NCBI GenBank assembly: GCA_039028975.1
Contig: JBCCHB010000079.1
Location: 1-64,000 of the forward strand
Reading direction: 5' to 3'
DNA from: JAHBNG01 sp039028975
GTDB taxonomy: Bacteria > Chloroflexota > Anaerolineae > Caldilineales > Caldilineaceae
DNA: 64,000 nucleotides
The notes under the pieces are model-generated. The model had not been told where the DNA came from, ran no database searches, and saw only the letters and a list, made by a program, of their open reading frames with translations. The position numbers and the translations under genes are program-made. Below are positions 7,201 through 16,186 of this stretch, piece after piece. Position 1 is the stretch's first letter. Each line of letters starts with the position of its first letter.

Positions 7201-8988
7201 ATGAGTAGACTTCGAGTTTTGTTGGGCTGTTTTGTACTTGTGGCCCTATTGATTAGCGGATGCGCTGGTGCTGATACTGCCGCAACAGGGGGAGCTAGCG
7301 CTGGTGGTGATGTTGCGACCGCCGAAGAAGCCGTGCCAGAAGCCATGGTCGATGGCGAAGTTCCCCGTAATAAGACGTTGATTGTTTCAACGATGAGTGG
7401 TTATGGTCCCCCTGAAATATGGAGTCCCTACAATTTAGGTGGAACCCATCAGGGAGGCGTCGCGTTCTTCCACGAGCCGCTGGTCTTCGCTGATATGCTT
7501 AATGGTCACCAATATCCGTGGCTGGCCGAAAGCTGGGAATTCAACGACGATGCCACAGAGTTAATTTACTATCTACGCGACGGCGTCGAGTGGAGTGACG
7601 GCGAGGCTTTCAATGCTGATGATGTCGTCTACACCCTAAACTCACTGCGCGACTTTGGCAATGAAGTTCGGCTTGGAGGTGTCTACCAGACCTTTATCAA
7701 AGAGACCGAAGCGATTGACGATTTGACGGTCAAAATCACCTTCAACGCACCGTCACCACGCTTCCACGACGAGGTTGTGGCGGCCAAGGGAGATTCGGCA
7801 ACCTTTATTGTGCCCCAGCATATTTGGGAAGATAAAGATTGGGCCGAATATACCGCCTACAACGACGGTGACGGACCAGTAACCACCAGCCCATGGCGCT
7901 TCTCTTTTGCAGACGATACGCGCCGCATCATGGATCGCGTGGCCACTTGTGATGAGTGGTGGGCATGCCGTAACGGCTTTAGCGAACTCCCCGAGGTTGA
8001 GCGTATCGTCAACATTCACATTCCAGATCAGCAGGCTCAAGCGACGGCCATGATTCGCAACGAAATAGACCAGACTCATGATCTGCGTGTCGATCTGATC
8101 GAAAAAATCCTAGAAGAGAATCCTGATGCTACCACATGGACGGGTCGCGAAGGTCCTTATGGCATGGTCTCTTGGTGGCCCACAGCGCTGCATCTGAACA
8201 ACAATGACAAACACTTCAGCAATTCTGAGGTTCGTTGGGCCATCAACCGCTATATCGATCGCGAAAAGCTGATCGACTTCTCGTTCGACGGTCACGGTCA
8301 AACATCTGTCTGGCCCTTCCCACCCTTTAAGGGGCTACAGGCCAGTTTTGATAACCTAGCCGACCTGGAAGCCGAATATCAACCGGGCCTCTATGATCCG
8401 GCTGATGGCGATGCTCGACTAGAGGGCGCAGGCTATACCAAGGATAGCGAAGGATTCTGGGCCGACGCTGATGGCGATCGAATCAAATGCCACATTTCCA
8501 GCCTACCCCACTTCTCAGATATGGGTCCTGTTCTGGTTGAAATGTTAAAGCAACATGGCATCGACACCACTTTCTCTGTTCCACCGGACGTGGGTACGCT
8601 CTTGTCGTCAGGGGACTATACCTGCGGCATGTGGGGTCACAACGGCGCAATGTCTGGGAATATTTACCGCACCTTGCTGCTCTACACTACAGGCGATCCA
8701 AGTAACTGGTTCCAATATTCAAACGATGAGTTCGACGCCATTGTTGAAGAGCTAGCCACTGCTGCCGATGAAACCCAAGTTCGCGAGCTTGAGAAGGCAG
8801 CAATGGAGATCTGGTTACAAGACATGCCCGACGTCAACTTGGCCCAGTTCTATAACCGTACCGGTAACAACGGTTACTATTGGACTAACTGGCCCTCTAC
8901 GGTAACTGATCCATATATGAATGGCATTCAGTTCCACACAGGCTTCCCCTATACATTGTTAAAGTTGAAAGCTACGGGCGCTGAGTAG
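7201..8988 (+). CDS. ABC transporter substrate-binding lipoprotein, SBP_bac_5 (peptide/nickel/oligosaccharide) family
   Basis: A 595-residue exported lipoprotein. The signal peptide ends in lipobox LISGC with the modified Cys at residue 21, followed by an Ala/Gly-rich linker. The SBP_bac_5 domain follows: WLAESWEFNDDATELIYYLR, DGEAFNADDVVYTL and VRWAINRYIDREKLI are characteristic. Family members bind peptides, but in Chloroflexota and Thermotogae many bind oligosaccharides, so the ligand cannot be assigned. It is the first gene of a five-gene importer operon (two permeases, two ATPases). A 22-bp hairpin after it may let it be made in excess over the membrane components. Confidence 0.93.
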   Translation: MSRLRVLLGCFVLVALLISGCAGADTAATGGASAGGDVATAEEAVPEAMVDGEVPRNKTLIVSTMSGYGPPEIWSPYNLGGTHQGGVAFFHEPLVFADMLNGHQYPWLAESWEFNDDATELIYYLRDGVEWSDGEAFNADDVVYTLNSLRDFGNEVRLGGVYQTFIKETEAIDDLTVKITFNAPSPRFHDEVVAAKGDSATFIVPQHIWEDKDWAEYTAYNDGDGPVTTSPWRFSFADDTRRIMDRVATCDEWWACRNGFSELPEVERIVNIHIPDQQAQATAMIRNEIDQTHDLRVDLIEKILEENPDATTWTGREGPYGMVSWWPTALHLNNNDKHFSNSEVRWAINRYIDREKLIDFSFDGHGQTSVWPFPPFKGLQASFDNLADLEAEYQPGLYDPADGDARLEGAGYTKDSEGFWADADGDRIKCHISSLPHFSDMGPVLVEMLKQHGIDTTFSVPPDVGTLLSSGDYTCGMWGHNGAMSGNIYRTLLLYTTGDPSNWFQYSNDEFDAIVEELATAADETQVRELEKAAMEIWLQDMPDVNLAQFYNRTGNNGYYWTNWPSTVTDPYMNGIQFHTGFPYTLLKLKATGAE

Positions 8989-9076
8989 CGTGGATTAAAA
9001 TGACGGAGCCTCTTGAATTCTATAGGGGCTCTCGTCGTGCGTGGTGCGTGTACCAATCTTAGATTTAGCTGTGCAA

Positions 9077-9131
9077 TTCGATTGTTCTCAGCTCTGTGAA
9101 ACAATCTTACACAGAGCTGAGAACAATCGAA
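9077..9131. repeat. 22-bp perfect inverted repeat between binding-protein and permease genes
   Basis: Arms 9077-9098 and 9110-9131 are perfectly complementary (core GATTGTTCTCAGCTCTGTG) with an 11-base loop. Looser outer arms rich in GTGCGTGG/CCACG (about 9033-9055 and 9157-9180) extend the palindrome to about 150 bp. No U-run follows, so it is more likely an mRNA-stabilising or REP-like hairpin than a simple terminator. A weaker hairpin, GAGCCTC/GGGGCTC, lies at 9005-9032. Confidence 0.75.
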
Positions 9132-9253
9132 CTAATGTGACAATGTTCTGAGCCAGTACACGAACCGCGTACCACGAACTACGCCAGATGCTCAACCCCG
9201 TTACATCTCAACCACCTTTTTATCTTTAGCCCACCAATCAGTCCAACCCGCCC

Positions 9254-10261
9254 ATGACACTCGATTATTTTATAAAAAGAGTTCTTCAGTTCTTCGTCGT
9301 TGCCTTCTTGGCGGCGACGATCAATTTTTTCTTCCCACGGATGTCTGGCCAGGACCCCATCCAACAGAAGCTTTTGCAGCTTCAGACCCAGGGCGTCAGC
9401 GTCTCGAGTGAAGAAGCCTCTGGCTTGATCGATACCTATAATAAGAAGTTTGGCCTGGATCAGCCTCTGTGGCGCCAATACTTTAACTATCTGGGCGACA
9501 TGGCGCGACTGGATCTTGGTTTCTCCATCTCGAATTATCCCGCTACTGTCATCTCTATACTGCAAAGAGCAATACCGTGGACGGTTGGAGTGTTGTTGAT
9601 GGCTACCCTGATCAGCTTCTCCATTGGGACAATTGTGGGTGCAATGCTAGCGTGGGACAAGGCACCGTGGTTTCTGCGCACAATTTTTCCCGCTTTCTTT
9701 ACCTTCTCTGCTGTCCCCCCTTACCTAATGGGCATCGTGTTGCTCTATGTCTTCGCCTTTAAGATCCCCATCTTCCCGCTCTTTGGCGGTTTTAGTACCG
9801 AAAAGATACCAAATTGGAGTTGGGATTTTGCGCTAGATATCTTTCAGCACTCAATTCTGCCTGCACTCTCTATTGTCTTGGCACAGGTCGGCTTCTGGGC
9901 CATGGGTATGCGGTCGATGATGGTGACGATTCAGGGTGAGGATTATATGTTGCAGGCCGAGGCCAAGGGGCTCAAGGATCAGCGTGTCTTCTATCGCTAC
10001 GCCATGCGAAATGCCATCCTGCCCCAGGTGACGGGGCTAGCACTTAATCTTGGCACACTCATATCTGGTGCCATCCTGGTCGAAATCGTCTTTAGCTATC
10101 CAGGCGTTGGCAGTGCCCTGCTATTAGCCGTGCGCGGCTTTGATTGGTTCGTGATTCAGGGCATCGTCTTCCTTGTCATTGTCTCGGTGGCCTTCACAAT
10201 GATGGTCATTGATCTGATCTATCCACTACTAGATCCACGCATTAACTACAGGAGCGAATAG
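9254..10261 (+). CDS. ABC transporter permease, DppB/OppB type
   Basis: A 335-residue inner-membrane protein with six predicted membrane spans. The N-terminal span (about residues 7-28) is followed by a large external loop carrying GLDQPLWRQYFNYLGDMARL and the family's DLGFSISNYP motif. The EAA-type cytoplasmic loop, which contacts the ATPase, is EAKGLKDQRVFYRYAMRNA (about residues 237-256). It pairs with the DppC-type permease directly downstream (stop and next start one base apart). It follows the substrate-binding gene after a 265-bp spacer with a large hairpin. Confidence 0.94.
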   Translation: MTLDYFIKRVLQFFVVAFLAATINFFFPRMSGQDPIQQKLLQLQTQGVSVSSEEASGLIDTYNKKFGLDQPLWRQYFNYLGDMARLDLGFSISNYPATVISILQRAIPWTVGVLLMATLISFSIGTIVGAMLAWDKAPWFLRTIFPAFFTFSAVPPYLMGIVLLYVFAFKIPIFPLFGGFSTEKIPNWSWDFALDIFQHSILPALSIVLAQVGFWAMGMRSMMVTIQGEDYMLQAEAKGLKDQRVFYRYAMRNAILPQVTGLALNLGTLISGAILVEIVFSYPGVGSALLLAVRGFDWFVIQGIVFLVIVSVAFTMMVIDLIYPLLDPRINYRSE

Positions 10262-10262
10262 C

Positions 10263-11207
10263 GTGACAGACAGTACACAAGAAGTAGGCACAGCAACTCT
10301 CTCCATAGATCCGCATTTCGGGCCGGGTTCAGAGCCAACCCCACCCCAGACAAATCGAGTGCGGAACCTGATACTCTATTTTCGACGCAACAAATCGCTC
10401 GTTGCGGGAATCATTCTGCTATTAATTATTGTGCTCTTCGTCGTAGTTGGCGCTATCGTAACCGATCCAGAAGATGCTCGGCCACTTTCGTACAGGCCCA
10501 GCCAAGAACCATCTGCTGAGCACTGGCTTGGCACAGATCGCTTGGGTAAAGACATCCTCGCCGTCATGACGGAAGGCACGCCGCAGACCATCTGGATCGG
10601 TCTCGTTGCTGGGACCATCGGGGTCACTATTGGCACCGTGCTTGCCTTCTTTGCTGGCTATTATGGCGGAGTATTCGACACAATTGTGCGCTCGACGGTT
10701 GACATTTTACGCACTGTTCCTCAACTACTTGTGCTGGTGATTATTGCCATTTCGGTTCCTGGTACCATGTCGGTCAACATGATGGCACTGATTGTAGCCG
10801 CACTGGCTTGGCTTGGCCCCACCCGCGTGCTACGTGCCCAGGTGCTAGTAATTCGACAGCAATCCTATGTTGAATTGGCCCGTTTTAGCGGCATGAGTGG
10901 CCCAGAGATCATCATCAAAGAGATGATACCAAACCTTATGCCTTTCATTGTGGCTGTCTTCATCACATCTGTAACCGCTGCTATCTTTTCCACTATCGGT
11001 CTAGAAGCGTTGGGATTAGGGCCATTTGAAGCCAATACCTTGGGAATGACCATCTACTGGACCATCTGGTACGCATCTTTAATCAACGGGTGGTGGTGGT
11101 GGTGGGCACCACCGATCATCGTCATCATGATCCTCTTTGTCAGCCTCTTCCTCATTTCCCAGGGACTGGATGAGTGGGCCAATCCCCGTTTACGGAGAAG
11201 CGTCTAA
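10263..11207 (+). CDS. ABC transporter permease, DppC/OppC type
   Basis: A 314-residue permease starting at GTG with CAGGAG a few bases upstream. Residues 28-55 form the first membrane span after an N-terminal cytoplasmic tail (RNLILYFRRNKS). The family's HWLGTDRLGKDILAVMTEGT motif is at about residues 88-108. The EAA loop is ELARFSGMSGPEIIIKEMIPN. The run of Trp residues NGWWWWWAPP near residue 275 is the usual DppC end motif in a slightly Trp-richer form. It overlaps the next gene by a single base (TAATG), so translation is probably coupled. Confidence 0.94.
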   Translation: MTDSTQEVGTATLSIDPHFGPGSEPTPPQTNRVRNLILYFRRNKSLVAGIILLLIIVLFVVVGAIVTDPEDARPLSYRPSQEPSAEHWLGTDRLGKDILAVMTEGTPQTIWIGLVAGTIGVTIGTVLAFFAGYYGGVFDTIVRSTVDILRTVPQLLVLVIIAISVPGTMSVNMMALIVAALAWLGPTRVLRAQVLVIRQQSYVELARFSGMSGPEIIIKEMIPNLMPFIVAVFITSVTAAIFSTIGLEALGLGPFEANTLGMTIYWTIWYASLINGWWWWWAPPIIVIMILFVSLFLISQGLDEWANPRLRRSV

Positions 11208-12244
11208 TGGCTCAACCAATCTTAGAGGTCAAAGATCTCCACGTCCATTACGAGACAGCAGATGGTGCAGTCAAGGCTGTTAGTGGCGTTAACTTAACCT
11301 TGAATGCAGGTGAACGGGTTGCCCTGGTTGGTGAATCCGGCTGTGGCAAGACCACCCTGGCACTCTCCATTATGCGATTGATTAAGCCACCAGCACGCAT
11401 CATTGGCGGTCAAATCTTGCTCCATGGCCGGGATCTGCTCAAACTAAATGATGATGAGATGCGGTTAACGCGCCTGGCAGAAGTGGCCCTGGTGACCCAA
11501 TCCGCTATGAATTCCCTCAACCCCGTCATGCGCATCGAGGATCAGATCATCGACGGTCTGGAAGATCATGGCATCATCCAAACCAAAGTCGAGAACCGAG
11601 AGTTGATCCATTCACTGCTTGAGAACGTGGGGCTAAAGCCCAGCGTTGCCCGCATGTATCCCCATGAATTGAGCGGCGGTATGAAACAGAGAGTTGCTAT
11701 GGCCACCGCCACTGCCCTCAAGCCTAAATTAATTATTGCCGATGAACCAACTAGCGCGCTCGATGTGGTTGTGCAACGTCAGGTGATGACAACCCTCGGT
11801 CGCTTACAACGGGAGACGGGGGCTGCCGTGATCCTCGTTGGCCACGACATGGGGCTGATTGCCCAATTTGCAGATCGCGTTGGCGTCATGTATGCAGGTA
11901 AGCTCGTAGATCTGGCACCGGTTGCCCAGATGGTAGAAGATCCTCTCCATCCTTACTCAAAATTGCTTTTACAGAGTGTTCCAGGACTAGAAGAGAAACA
12001 AGAGCGGCTTGTTGGTATCCCGGGAATGCCGCCCCGCCTGATTGATTTGCCGCCGGGTTGCCTCTTTGCACCTCGTTGCCCGTCCGCTATGACACATTGC
12101 ACCCAAATAGCACCAGAATTGAAGCCACCGAATGACAGGATAGCTATCCATGACGGAAATAGTCGCATGGGTTACGACGGAAATCACCCTAGATTAGTCT
12201 CCTGTCATCTCTATTCAGATGAGAACCCAGAGGTAAGATCGTGA
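11207..12244 (+). CDS. ABC transporter ATP-binding protein, DppD/OppD type
   Basis: A 345-residue ATPase. The start is the ATG at 11207 overlapping the previous stop; the frame is open 33 bp upstream but that would extend into the permease gene. Motifs: Walker A GESGCGKT, ABC signature ELSGGMKQR, Walker B LIIADEPTSALD, switch VGHDMGL. The C-terminal oligopeptide/dipeptide domain has the LIDLPPGCLFAPRC-type Cys cluster that binds a metal or Fe-S cluster in this family. It ends in GTGA overlap with the DppF-type partner gene, with which it should form a heterodimeric ATPase. Confidence 0.94.
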   Translation: MAQPILEVKDLHVHYETADGAVKAVSGVNLTLNAGERVALVGESGCGKTTLALSIMRLIKPPARIIGGQILLHGRDLLKLNDDEMRLTRLAEVALVTQSAMNSLNPVMRIEDQIIDGLEDHGIIQTKVENRELIHSLLENVGLKPSVARMYPHELSGGMKQRVAMATATALKPKLIIADEPTSALDVVVQRQVMTTLGRLQRETGAAVILVGHDMGLIAQFADRVGVMYAGKLVDLAPVAQMVEDPLHPYSKLLLQSVPGLEEKQERLVGIPGMPPRLIDLPPGCLFAPRCPSAMTHCTQIAPELKPPNDRIAIHDGNSRMGYDGNHPRLVSCHLYSDENPEVRS

Positions 12245-13260
12245 CTGCGCTTCTTGAACTACAAAATGTGACAAAGGTCTTTGGCGGGGGTGCATTTAGC
12301 CGAGATAAAACAGTGGCTGTGAACGATGTTTCTTTTTCTATCTCTGGGGATGTTCCTACCATGACGGCGTTGGCCGGTGAGAGTGGCAGCGGTAAGACAA
12401 CCTTATCCCGTCTGCTTCTGGGTGTAACAGGGCCAACATCGGGTCGAGCGCTCTATAATGGGCAAGATATTGCCAAGCTTTCTGGCGCGCGGCGCAAAGA
12501 ATTCCTACGCGATGTCCAGCCCATCTATCAAGATCCTTTTGGCGTCTATAACCCATTCTATAAAGCCGAGCATCTGCTCTTTGCTGCGGTCAGAAAATTT
12601 AACATGGCCGGCACCCGAGCTGAAAGTCAGCGCCTTGTTGAAGAAGCATTGGAGACAGTGGGGCTAAGGCCCAACGAAATCTTGGGTCGCTTTCCTCACC
12701 AGCTAAGCGGTGGTCAGCGCCAGCGTGTGATGGTGGCCAGGGCTTTGGTTCTCAAGCCTAGGGTGATTTTGGCCGACGAACCTGTCTCTATGGTGGATGC
12801 ATCCTTGAGAGCGACAATCCTGGAGAGCTTACGCACGCTTAATCGGGATCTTGGAATCTCCATCCTTTATGTGACCCATGACCTGACTACGGCCTATCAG
12901 ATCTGTGATAATATTATTGTTATGTATCGTGGGGCAGTGGTTGAAAGTGGATCGGTAGAACGGGTTATCAAAGAACCCAAACATCCGTACACCCAATTAT
13001 TAGTCGAATCGATTCCCCAAATGCGGGCGATACGAGATTGGGAACAAGAGGACGCTGAGGCGATTTCAACCCTGGATGATGTGAGCCAATCGTTGGATGG
13101 GTGTAAATTTGCTGATCGTTGTCCCGCTGTCATGGAAAGATGTCGACAACGGGAGCCGGAACTCTACCGGGTTGACCAAGACCGAGGGACTAGATGCTTT
13201 CTGTTTGACGACCAACCTATTTTGGACAATGCCGATATTTCGACTACGTTTGCCAAGTAA
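12241..13260 (+). CDS. ABC transporter ATP-binding protein, DppF/OppF type
   Basis: A 339-residue ATPase starting at GTG that overlaps the upstream stop by four bases. Walker A is GESGSGKT, the signature QLSGGQRQR, Walker B VILADEPVSMVD, with the switch His in YVTHDLTTAY. The C-terminal extension (about residues 280-325) carries CKFADRCP, then two more Cys, the four-Cys pattern of this subfamily. Last gene of the importer operon. A 180-bp spacer with a probable promoter for rsfS follows; no strong terminator hairpin was seen directly after the stop. Confidence 0.94.
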   Translation: MTALLELQNVTKVFGGGAFSRDKTVAVNDVSFSISGDVPTMTALAGESGSGKTTLSRLLLGVTGPTSGRALYNGQDIAKLSGARRKEFLRDVQPIYQDPFGVYNPFYKAEHLLFAAVRKFNMAGTRAESQRLVEEALETVGLRPNEILGRFPHQLSGGQRQRVMVARALVLKPRVILADEPVSMVDASLRATILESLRTLNRDLGISILYVTHDLTTAYQICDNIIVMYRGAVVESGSVERVIKEPKHPYTQLLVESIPQMRAIRDWEQEDAEAISTLDDVSQSLDGCKFADRCPAVMERCRQREPELYRVDQDRGTRCFLFDDQPILDNADISTTFAK

Positions 13261-13319
13261 TGTTCTGATGGGTTTCTACTGGAGACCTGCTAAATATTGA
13301 CTTGTCAACAACTCTACTC

Positions 13320-13346
13320 TTGTGCTAGACTATTTACACGTATAAT
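13320..13346 (+). promoter_or_regulatory. possible promoter of rsfS
   Basis: A perfect TATAAT lies at 13341-13346, preceded by TTGTGC at 13320-13325 with a short 15-bp spacer. The -35 match and spacing are weak, so only the -10 box is persuasive. Confidence 0.4.
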
Positions 13347-13437
13347 ATTTTCTTTACATATTTCATTTGACTTGGCTACCTTCTAGAAGGAAATCACTCG
13401 TAATTTTGAGTGCAAGCTGATATTTCGGAGGAATTTT

Positions 13438-13866
13438 CTGAACACTACACAATCGACAGAACAGAACACGTTGGAATTACAGTCTGATAAAAGTACCCAT
13501 TCCCATGAGCCAGTTGATAGCAACACGTTAGCCCGCCAGATTGTTGATGTCATTGAAGAAAAGCAGGCTGTTGACATTTTACTGCTGGATATTCGAGAAC
13601 AGACAAGCATCGCAGACTACTTTGTCATTGCCACAATTGACAACGAGCGCCAAGCTCGCGCGGTTGAGAATGAATTGTTGACTCAACTACGACTTGAACA
13701 GAATATCCGGCCATTGAGCATGGAAGGCAGCAATGATTCAGGTGGGGGGTGGTCACTATTTGATTATGGTGATGTGATCGTGCATCTCTTCACAGAAGAA
13801 AGTCGTGCCTACTATAATTTGGAAGAGCTTTGGAGTCGCGCAAATGTTGTTCTGAAGGTTTTATAG
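13438..13866 (+). CDS. rsfS: ribosomal silencing factor RsfS (Iojap/DUF143 family)
   Basis: RsfS binds ribosomal protein L14 and blocks joining of the 50S and 30S subunits when nutrients fall. The family signature is clear: ILLLDIREQTSIADYFVIAT, ARAVENELL, and the C-terminal DYGDVIVHLFTEESRAYYNLEELW. The start is unusual. The only strong ribosome site, GGAGGA (13427-13432), is spaced five bases from a CTG codon at 13438 in frame. The first conventional alternative, TTG at 13471, has no site before it. I therefore propose a 142-residue protein starting at CTG; the shorter TTG form would be 131 residues. The extra N-terminal residues are Thr/Gln/Ser-rich and unconserved. Followed by a strong terminator at 14018-14059. 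Confidence 0.92.
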   Translation: MNTTQSTEQNTLELQSDKSTHSHEPVDSNTLARQIVDVIEEKQAVDILLLDIREQTSIADYFVIATIDNERQARAVENELLTQLRLEQNIRPLSMEGSNDSGGGWSLFDYGDVIVHLFTEESRAYYNLEELWSRANVVLKVL

Positions 13867-14326
13867 ATACAGGAATAGAATAACCTGCTTATTTGATGGG
13901 GCTACACCTCAGCGAAATGCGTAAGTTATTTACAACTCATTCCATAACAGCCAAATTGATGCTGCATAAATACTAGAGATTGTAAGCAGCAAATTGTGGC
14001 ACAATTGAAATTTGAGAAGAGTCGGTAATCTTTGATTCAAAGGTTGACGGCTCTTTTTTGCGTTCAGATGGCAACGTACTCTGAGAGCCAGGTCGCTCTG
14101 TGCCGCCCCTCATCTTCTACCGAACCCGTTGTGACACCAATATATCTTGAAGCGTATGGTATTTGATTGATTCCGTTGGATAATCGTAAGGTTCTTTTAG
14201 GTCAAATAGAGGTCTATCGTCATGCATTTTTCAAAAAAATACATAAAATAGCGTATAGACACCAACGCATAGAATACTGTAAAATTTAGTGGTACGCAGT
14301 TTCAATGCGAGTTCAAAGGAGAACCA
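13867..14326 (+). other. 460-bp intergenic region after rsfS
   Basis: It contains a degenerate copy of the 84-bp palindrome family (about 13872-13946), the rsfS terminator (14018-14059) and an AT-rich stretch (14150-14300) that probably holds the promoter of the small gene at 14327. No tRNA or protein gene was found. Confidence 0.6.
14018..14059 (+). terminator. Rho-independent terminator downstream of rsfS
   Basis: A long stem formed by AGAGTCGGTAATCTTTG and CAAAGGTTGACGGCTCT, with a few G-T pairs and a very short loop, is followed by TTTTTT (14054-14059). Confidence 0.75.
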
Positions 14327-14524
14327 ATGATGGCTACCTCACCTTCGCAGCAAAGGCCAATTAGCGGTGCTAACCACGCTGTATTAGCTGTTTGTTTAAG
14401 CGCACTTGTCATGATAATTGTCCTTCTATCACCTACCATTAAGTCCGCTGTTTGGGCCAATGAACCAACTAATATTGATTTCTATTTGGAGGATGATCCA
14501 ATCACGCAGCAGATTTCAGATTAG
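14327..14524 (+). CDS. small predicted membrane or exported protein, unknown
   Basis: A 65-residue product with no family I recognise. The start is supported by AAAGGAG followed by seven bases and the tandem ATGATG; the first or second ATG could be used. Residues 20-40 (VLAVCLSALVMIIVLLSP) form one strongly hydrophobic segment, followed by SAVWANEP, which could be a signal-peptidase site (after AVWA), leaving only about 20 acidic residues. A terminator follows 40 bases after the stop. The ribosome site, hydrophobic helix and terminator together support a real gene. Confidence 0.55.
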   Translation: MMATSPSQQRPISGANHAVLAVCLSALVMIIVLLSPTIKSAVWANEPTNIDFYLEDDPITQQISD

Positions 14525-14562
14525 ATTAACAGATTGGATTGACGCAAATGTGTGTTTCAATC

Positions 14563-14621
14563 ATCCTTAATACCAGTTGTCTACTTTGCATAGACCCCCT
14601 GGTGTTAAGGATATTTTTATT
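14563..14621 (+). terminator. terminator after the small membrane protein gene
   Basis: Arms ATCCTTAATACCAG (14563-14576) and CTGGTGTTAAGGAT (14599-14612) pair with one G-T, and ATTTTTATT follows. On the other strand no U-run follows, so it mainly serves the plus-strand gene and not pyk. Confidence 0.7.
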
Positions 14622-16038
14622 CTATGGTGCTAATTAGCATCAGATTTGTTGCTGTACGTTGTCCACCGACAACGCCTGCTGTCACAACGACCGAATCACC
14701 GGAATTCACTTGTTCACTTTCTTTGGCTTTTTGTAAGGCATCGTCAATCACTTCATCGGTATGATTGAGTTCTTTTGTAATAAGTGGATAGGTACCCCAG
14801 TGAAGGCAAAGTCGATGTTGGACTGCCTGAACTGGCGTAATGGCTAGTACCGGTACATTGGGTCTGAATGCAGCAATCAATTTGGGTGTATTCCCGCTCA
14901 TGGTTGGCGCAAGAATGGCTTTGACCTTTGTTTCTCGGGCCGCCTGGATTGTGGCATGGCACACTGCACCCGCATTGGAGAAGATATCTGGCTCATCAAA
15001 TTGTGTTGGTAGTACATTCTGGATTGCGCTTTCAGCTTCGCCAGCAATGTTTGCCATGGTCTTGACGGCCTCGACTGGGAATGTGCCGACTGCTGTCTCC
15101 CCCGACAGCATAATCGCGTCCGTTCCGTCTAACACTGCATTGGCCACGTCACTGGCTTCTGCTCTGGTCGGTCTAGGGTTTCGGATCATTGAATCAAGCA
15201 TCTGGGTAGCAGTAATAACGGGTTTTGCCGCTTTTAGACACTTGTTGATAATGAGCTTCTGGGTGATTGGGACTGCTTCTGGGCTTGTCTCAATCCCCAG
15301 GTCCCCACGAGCTACCATTATCGCGTCTGAGGCTTGAATAATTGCATCAATATTATGCACAGCATCCGGCTTTTCTATCTTGGAGATTACTGGCGTGGCG
15401 TAGCCATTTGGCGAGTTTTCTTTGATGATATCCTTAAGTTCAATGACCTCGCTGGATGTACGGACAAAGCTAAAGGCGATCCAATCGGCTTTTTGCTCTA
15501 ACGCAAAGAGGACATCAGTCCGGTCCTTGTCTGTAATGGCTGGAATGCCCAACGATGCATCTGGCAGATTGATGCCTTTATTGTCATGCAGCATTCCACC
15601 AAAAACAACCTTTGTGTGGATCTCATTCTCGCTCGTTTCGGTTACCTCTAGCTCTAGCAGTCCATCATCAATTAGAATTCGTTCACCCTTTTTAACCAAA
15701 GTTGGGAGTGTCTTGTATTGGACAGGTGCCCGACCTGCAACGCCAACAATATCCTCATTCGTTAAAACAAAATCTTCACCAGTGTGCAGCGGTACACCAC
15801 CAGTCTGCATCTTGCCCATTCGGAGCTTTGGCCCCTGTAGATCCATCAAAATGGCTACTGACTTTCCCATTTTGGCTGCTAGACTTCTGATCAACTCTGC
15901 GCTCTCTGCATGATATTCATGAGAGCCGTGGCTCATATTAAGCCTTGCTACATTCATACCGCTCTCTATCATTTGAGTGAGCACTTCGGGCTTTCGGCTG
16001 GCTGGGCCGATGGTACAGACAATTTTCACGCGTAGCAT
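14617..16038 (-). CDS. pyk: pyruvate kinase
   Basis: A 473-residue glycolytic enzyme that converts phosphoenolpyruvate and ADP to pyruvate and ATP in the cytosol. Motifs: KIVCTIGPAS and GMNVARLNMSHGSHE at the N-terminus, the substrate-binding signature VISKIEKPDAV, MVARGDLGIE, and PVITATQMLDSMIRNPRPTR. The C-terminal allosteric domain has the family's normal length but no extra PEP-utiliser domain, which some Bacillota enzymes have. An AGGAG lies ten bases before the ATG. The upstream spacer carries a long copy of the dispersed 35-bp palindrome. Confidence 0.97.
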   Translation of the reverse strand: MLRVKIVCTIGPASRKPEVLTQMIESGMNVARLNMSHGSHEYHAESAELIRSLAAKMGKSVAILMDLQGPKLRMGKMQTGGVPLHTGEDFVLTNEDIVGVAGRAPVQYKTLPTLVKKGERILIDDGLLELEVTETSENEIHTKVVFGGMLHDNKGINLPDASLGIPAITDKDRTDVLFALEQKADWIAFSFVRTSSEVIELKDIIKENSPNGYATPVISKIEKPDAVHNIDAIIQASDAIMVARGDLGIETSPEAVPITQKLIINKCLKAAKPVITATQMLDSMIRNPRPTRAEASDVANAVLDGTDAIMLSGETAVGTFPVEAVKTMANIAGEAESAIQNVLPTQFDEPDIFSNAGAVCHATIQAARETKVKAILAPTMSGNTPKLIAAFRPNVPVLAITPVQAVQHRLCLHWGTYPLITKELNHTDEVIDDALQKAKESEQVNSGDSVVVTAGVVGGQRTATNLMLISTIE

Positions 16039-16186
16039 GTATAAATGGCTCCTAATTGGTAGGGGATACTAATCCGTAAGGTAAATACTTGTTATAGGTT
16101 GTGTACTGCTTTTGGGCATAAATGGGAATAATAAGACCGTACCATTCTAGCTTTTTGTCGAGGAGAATCTATTGCAAACTGCTTAC

